NCBI GenBank assembly: GCA_013391385.1
Contig: JACBFI010000012.1
Span: forward strand, 21,557-85,556
DNA: 64,000 nucleotides
DNA from: Sediminibacterium sp. Gen4
Lineage (GTDB): Bacteria; Bacteroidota; Bacteroidia; Chitinophagales; Chitinophagaceae
Direction: 5' to 3'
Part shown: in pieces, positions 60,701 through 64,000 of the stretch
How the letters are laid out: every line of letters starts with the position of its first letter
Numbering within the stretch: position 1 is the stretch's first letter
Made by a program: the position numbers and the translations under genes
The notes under the pieces: model-generated
Database searches by the model: none
Told to the model about the DNA's origin: nothing
The model's input: the letters and a program-made list of their open reading frames with translations, nothing else

Positions 60701-63700
60701 AGTCCTGCAACCGGAGAAATTTGTTCGGGCATCAATCAAAGCTATACGTTTACATCCGATATACTTGGTACTAGTTATAGTTGGAGTAGAGCAGCAGTTG
60801 TAAATATTAACAACTCAGTGCTTGTTGGTCAGAATAGTTCTTCCATTACAGAAGCCTTAAATAGTATTGTTACAACATCTATTCCTGTTATATACCAAAT
60901 CGTACCAACAGCCAACGGTTGTACCGGCCCTACATTCAATTACACCGTCACCGTAAAACCCATACCCGCCACACCAACCGCAACAACTACCGGACCGGTG
61001 TGTGAGGGAGGTGTGATTCAATTATCTTCTCCATTTTTACCGACTGCATTTTATAATTGGACAGGTCCTGGATTCAGCTCCACATTACGTGAGCCACAGA
61101 TACTGAATGCAACGGCAGCAAATGCTGGTACTTATACAGTCAACATAACAGTGGATGGTTGTGTTAGTTCGGGTGGCACAGTTTCACAAATAATAAAAAC
61201 AAAACCTGCTGCACCTGTTGTATCCAATTCATCACCTGTATGTATTGGAGAATCTTTCTCATTAAATACACCGATTGTTATTGGTGCCAGCTATACATGG
61301 ACAGGCCCGAATGGTTTTAGTGCTACTGAGCAACAACCATCAATTGCCAATGCGCAATCTGTAAATGCAGGAAATTATGCATTGTCTATTTCGGTCGATG
61401 GATGTGTTAGTAATCCCTCTACTACGAATGTAACAGTGAATTCGCCACCCGCTCAAGTAGATGTAACGAGTACAGGTCCGGTTTGTATTTCTGAAGAGCT
61501 ACAACTCATGGCACAAGAATTACAATCGGCAAATTATATGTGGACAGGTCCGAATGGTTTTTTTGCCAATAGCAGGGTAGTGGTTATTCCCAGCATGAAT
61601 GATGCTACCGCCGGTGCTTATCAGGTTATTGCATCTGTGGCCGGTTGTGCCAGTGTAGCGAATAGTGTAGATGCATCATTGAAGCCTACGCCTGCAGCAC
61701 CTACCATCAATCCCATTTCATCGGTTTGTGAAAACGAAACACTGATTCTATCGGCTGCATCTGTCACAGGTGCTACTTATAATTGGACGGGTCCGGGTGG
61801 ATTTATCAGCAATACACAAAGTCCCGCCATCACCAATGTACCTGTCTCTGCATCGGGAAATTATTCAGTGAATATTGTTGTGAATGGATGTAGAAGTGCA
61901 AACAATACTGTTGCCATTACAGTAAACCCAATTCCACCTGCACCACAAGTGAGTAACAGTGGAGCCGTTTGTGAGGGGAATGCTTTGCAATTAAATGCAG
62001 CTACCATTAGCGGTGCTACTTATGCATGGACAGGGCCTTCTGGATTTACTTCATCCAACCAAAATCCTGTCATTGCAAATGCGCTGCAAAACAATGCAGG
62101 TACTTATACGGCTGTTGTTACAGTGAATGGATGTAGAGGACCGGGAAGTACTACTACTGCGATTGTAAATCCATTACCGGGTCCTGTTAATATTGCAAGT
62201 AGTGGTCCTGCTTGTGAAGGAAGATCACTTCGTTTAACGGCAGATAGTGTAACTGCGGGCACTTATAGTTGGACTGGTCCGAATGGATTCAGCTCGAATG
62301 CAAGGTCTATATTACTCTCCTCTATGAATAACAATAATACGGGAGAGTATCGAGTAGCGGTGAGTGTTGCAGGTTGTACGGGTGTGAACAACAGTATTAC
62401 TACGATATTGAAACCAACACCTACAGCACCGGTGATTACTGTGCCCACACCTGTTTGTCAAAACAGTCGATTGAACTTGGGCGCTAGTATAGTTGCCGGT
62501 GCAAGTTATCAATGGACGGGTCCGAATGGATTTGACAGTAAATTATCATCACCGGTGATCGATTCTGTAAGATTGAATCAGTCGGGTATTTATTCAGTGA
62601 ATATTACCGTGGATGGATGTGTGAGTAATGACAGATCCGTGAATGTTACGGTGATTCCGGAACCAACAAAACCACAGATCAATTCGAATAGTCCGCTTTG
62701 TTTGAATGACCCATTACAACTGACAGCCACGGCGGGAGGTAATGCCAGTTTCCGGTGGTTCAGTACCAATGGATTTAGTTCTACACAACAAAACCCACAA
62801 ATTGCATCGGTGAACTATAGCGATTCAGGTCAATATGCGGCTTTTGTTCTTGTCAATGGATGTGTGAGTGATACGGCGTTTACCAAGATTGAAATTGATC
62901 AACCTGCTGTTGTGAATGCCGGAAATGATCAGGTGGTATGTGCCAATAATGCGGTAGTGCAACTCAATGGATCTGTTTCCGGAGGTACCAATACCGGTAT
63001 TTGGACAAGTAACGGTACCGGTAGATTTGGTACACGTACTTCTAGTTTAACGAATAGTTATATACCGAGTTCACAGGATACAGCCAATGGTACTGTTACG
63101 CTGGTATTGTCTTCAACGAATAATAAATCTTGTCGTACTGTCAATTCTTCATTATTGGTTCGTATTACAGATGCACCTTTTCTGGATATTGGTAATAATC
63201 CAACCATCTGTGCGAATGATTCTTTGTTGGCTGTGAATGCACAGTTAAGAAATGCCGGTGGTATTCAGTGGACATCCAATGGAACCGGAAATTTCGATAA
63301 TAGGAATTCGCTTAATACCAATTATGTTTTGTCAAGCAGGGACCAATCATCAGGAAGTTTTAGGATCTATGCTACTACTACGGGTAATGGTTCTTGTGTA
63401 GCGGTAACGGATGAGATCATTGTAAATCTGGCGCCGGTTCCGCAGGTAGATGTAGGAAAGGATCTGTTTATTTTTGAAAATACGCCTTATACATTCAATC
63501 CGCAGATAACAGGAAATGTACAATCCTATCAATGGACGCCCGCTAATTTTTTAAATAATGCGACATTACGTAATCCGGTTTTTCGTGGGAATGCAGATCA
63601 GAATTTAACGCTAAGGGTAGTGAGTACCAATGGTTGTATTGCAACTGATGAAGTATTTGTTACGGTATTGAAGCCCTTCCCGATTCCCAATGTGTTTTCA

Positions 63701-63937
63701 CCCAATGGAGATGGTGTTCATGATACCTGGGTGATTCCTGAATTGGATAAGTATCCGAATGCGGTGGTGAGTGTATTTGATAGATATGGTAGGAGAGTAT
63801 TTTTTACAGAAGGGTATAAGCGACCTTGGGATGGAACATTTGAAGGGAAACCTGTTGCAGTTGCTACTTATTATTATATCATAGAACCCAAATTGATACC
63901 GGGAATATTTTCTGGTTCCGTTACGATTTTGAAATAG
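57746..63937 (+). CDS. Giant Ig-like repeat surface protein with type B T9SS C-terminal domain
   Basis: The product has about 2063 residues: a signal peptide (GYLLVLVFGLLVMNVDGMAQ), a unique N-terminal part, then two repeat classes. The first, about five copies, follows ICSGTSATLNASGSGGDTFQWYD...YYVQTTVNGC (Ig-like, Ig_7 type). The second, about ten copies, follows PVCEGNALQLNAATISGATYAWTGPSGF...YTAVVTVNGC. Each repeat has a Cys pair. The C-terminus IPNVFSPNGDGVHDTWVIPELDKYPNAVVSVFDRYGRRVF is the gliding-motility-type (type B) sorting domain, so it is secreted by the type IX system and probably kept at the surface as an adhesin. I use ATG 57746; starts at 57680 and 57797 are possible. Confidence 0.92.
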   Translation: MSNTKIIKQLPIRTCRKMGYLLVLVFGLLVMNVDGMAQCTEITAATYVVDFSSAKDTSWSVSSKRTEKGCVDGNAGNTCVKFIIKLNPGSDLVNFTTDQNTGASFYSVNCGQTYSINTPACITGGTTVCITFCKPGNNTELYTVTASSIIKASGDLILRQNCSGTMSVSGVSAASVNWKSIFPGTEGLYNGYLSAISGVTSVTVTPTTGAPSFIDYEVSGTGACAGTRRDTVRVYTVPPMTVAINPATPAICNGASVTLSSTVSGGNPPYTYSWNTGQTTTGITTSTPAAYTLTVSDNTVGCPAVQQVANVAAAPTPAAPTASGVTICSGTSATLNASGSGGDTFQWYDAITGGSLLATGASFTTPILTANRTYYVQTTVNGCTSTRTAVTVTVNSIPAAPTASGVSICAGTTASLTATGSSGSYQWYNAPSAGTLLSSSANFVTPTLSTNTTYYVQAMNGSCAGPKTAVTVTVNSIPANPTIVGASICSGNSATLTATAPGGTYEWWTASSGGTSLGTGIAYNTGTLSTTTTYYVETTVNGCKSAGRTAVTVTVTPTPAVPNITGTAICGGNSTGLTVTSPVAGETYRWYDQSTGGNLLQIGTSYTTPILNATTNYYVSATSSSGCTSNRQTFTLNVTPIQDPVFTYPSSTFCKTDPSTPTPTIVSGVSGTFSSSSTDLSINSTTGAINLATSQTGTYIVTLTVSSGSCTYARSATINIVNTTPNPNFDYGTGQFCVNQTNVSASFTATGGIPGVFTSTPAGLTFQNPSTGEINFSQTAAGSYIITNTITGAGGCATVSATFAINVASPPTANAGANAVGCEGQPIALNGIIGGTASSGVWSIVGSASQGTFSDNNSLTSSFTPAIGQSFITLRLTTNNPTGVCTAVSDDLTVEVKPTPQLPTITTSSICNGATATLIATAPGGTYRWYDVASGGSELITPASTYTTAVLNSDKTYYVSVTSADGCTSARQPVTVTVKPLPIITSPATGEICSGINQSYTFTSDILGTSYSWSRAAVVNINNSVLVGQNSSSITEALNSIVTTSIPVIYQIVPTANGCTGPTFNYTVTVKPIPATPTATTTGPVCEGGVIQLSSPFLPTAFYNWTGPGFSSTLREPQILNATAANAGTYTVNITVDGCVSSGGTVSQIIKTKPAAPVVSNSSPVCIGESFSLNTPIVIGASYTWTGPNGFSATEQQPSIANAQSVNAGNYALSISVDGCVSNPSTTNVTVNSPPAQVDVTSTGPVCISEELQLMAQELQSANYMWTGPNGFFANSRVVVIPSMNDATAGAYQVIASVAGCASVANSVDASLKPTPAAPTINPISSVCENETLILSAASVTGATYNWTGPGGFISNTQSPAITNVPVSASGNYSVNIVVNGCRSANNTVAITVNPIPPAPQVSNSGAVCEGNALQLNAATISGATYAWTGPSGFTSSNQNPVIANALQNNAGTYTAVVTVNGCRGPGSTTTAIVNPLPGPVNIASSGPACEGRSLRLTADSVTAGTYSWTGPNGFSSNARSILLSSMNNNNTGEYRVAVSVAGCTGVNNSITTILKPTPTAPVITVPTPVCQNSRLNLGASIVAGASYQWTGPNGFDSKLSSPVIDSVRLNQSGIYSVNITVDGCVSNDRSVNVTVIPEPTKPQINSNSPLCLNDPLQLTATAGGNASFRWFSTNGFSSTQQNPQIASVNYSDSGQYAAFVLVNGCVSDTAFTKIEIDQPAVVNAGNDQVVCANNAVVQLNGSVSGGTNTGIWTSNGTGRFGTRTSSLTNSYIPSSQDTANGTVTLVLSSTNNKSCRTVNSSLLVRITDAPFLDIGNNPTICANDSLLAVNAQLRNAGGIQWTSNGTGNFDNRNSLNTNYVLSSRDQSSGSFRIYATTTGNGSCVAVTDEIIVNLAPVPQVDVGKDLFIFENTPYTFNPQITGNVQSYQWTPANFLNNATLRNPVFRGNADQNLTLRVVSTNGCIATDEVFVTVLKPFPIPNVFSPNGDGVHDTWVIPELDKYPNAVVSVFDRYGRRVFFTEGYKRPWDGTFEGKPVAVATYYYIIEPKLIPGIFSGSVTILK

Positions 63938-63949
63938 AGGGAAATAAAA

Positions 63950-63975
63950 AAGGCTACGATCATTCGTAACCTTTC
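63950..63975. terminator. Bidirectional terminator between the giant gene and a tRNA gene
   Basis: AAAGG-TACGA and TCGTA-CCTTT pair with one C-A mismatch around the loop TCAT. On minus it is followed by TTTTTTATTT after the tRNA, on plus by TTTCTTTT. Confidence 0.75.
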
Positions 63976-63981
63976 TTTTAG

Positions 63982-64000
63982 TGATCCCGCTGGGACTCGA
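63982..64000 (-). tRNA. Partial tRNA (3' end only), isotype not determined
   Basis: On the minus strand the last bases read TCGAGTCCCAGCGGGATCA: a T-loop remnant TCGAGT, the 3' half of a T-stem CCCAG, a 7-base acceptor strand CGGGATC and the discriminator A, with no encoded CCA, as usual in this phylum. The rest of the tRNA lies beyond the window. A hairpin terminator follows directly. Confidence 0.7.

Overview
The window looks like part of a chromosome from a member of the Bacteroidota, most likely the family Chitinophagaceae (Sediminibacterium-like). This is inferred from gene content and order. Supporting signs are perfect TAnnTTTG promoter boxes of the Bacteroidetes type, the general absence of Shine-Dalgarno sequences, a giant secreted protein with a type B gliding-motility/type IX secretion C-terminal domain, the fused DAHP synthase-chorismate mutase, and sigma/anti-sigma pairs typical of the phylum. 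No database search was possible; family names rest on motifs read in the translations.

Layout. 1-903: end of an ECF sigma factor and membrane partner operon. 1013-7458: secreted MORN-like protein, BNR-repeat protein, methyltransferase, GH13 lipoprotein and a small lipoprotein. 7478-13565: biotin synthase, RluD-type pseudouridine synthase, lipB with an unusual palindromic insert, an Fn3-like secreted protein, a PLP desulfhydrase/deaminase and a nucleotidyltransferase. 13739-15743: sigma factor, a membrane protein joining an anti-sigma-like N-terminus to a trypsin-like protease, and a small lipoprotein. 16108-26137: aromatic amino acid operon (leader peptide with attenuator, pheA, aminotransferase, tyrA, DEAD-box helicase, DAHP synthase-chorismate mutase, aroB, aroA, aroC) followed by two small proteins. 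26391-32769: RlpA-like protein, OmpA-like protein, murB, priA, plsC. 33257-40875: ammonium transporter and glutamate synthase (gltD, gltB), a nitrogen assimilation block. 41178-44254: ispE, bifunctional nuclease, DUF3817, cupin, SDR. 44327-48310: small accessory island with a MazF-like and a zeta-like toxin module, an unknown membrane protein, a Sel1-repeat protein and a duplicated etfA tail. 48317-50049: etfA and etfB. 50265-57629: TPR protein, 51-residue basic protein, urocanate hydratase, unknown protein, murQ with a sugar kinase, C-terminal processing protease, DUF2490 protein. 57746-63937: 2063-residue Ig-like repeat surface protein. The right edge cuts a tRNA on the minus strand.

Four observations stand out. 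(1) A Phe/Tyr leader peptide with ten consecutive aromatic codons and a rho-independent attenuator precedes pheA. (2) A palindromic element based on GTTGGTCAGGCGACCAAC is inserted in frame several times inside lipB and also occurs between genes. (3) Many intergenic gaps hold degenerate arrays with a strict 7-bp period, usually folded into hairpins, with a different heptamer at each place. (4) A zeta-toxin module sits at the 3' end of etfA together with a second, diverged copy of the last 29 etfA codons and a second terminator. Several start codons were moved downstream because a promoter box or repeat array lies over the longest open frame.
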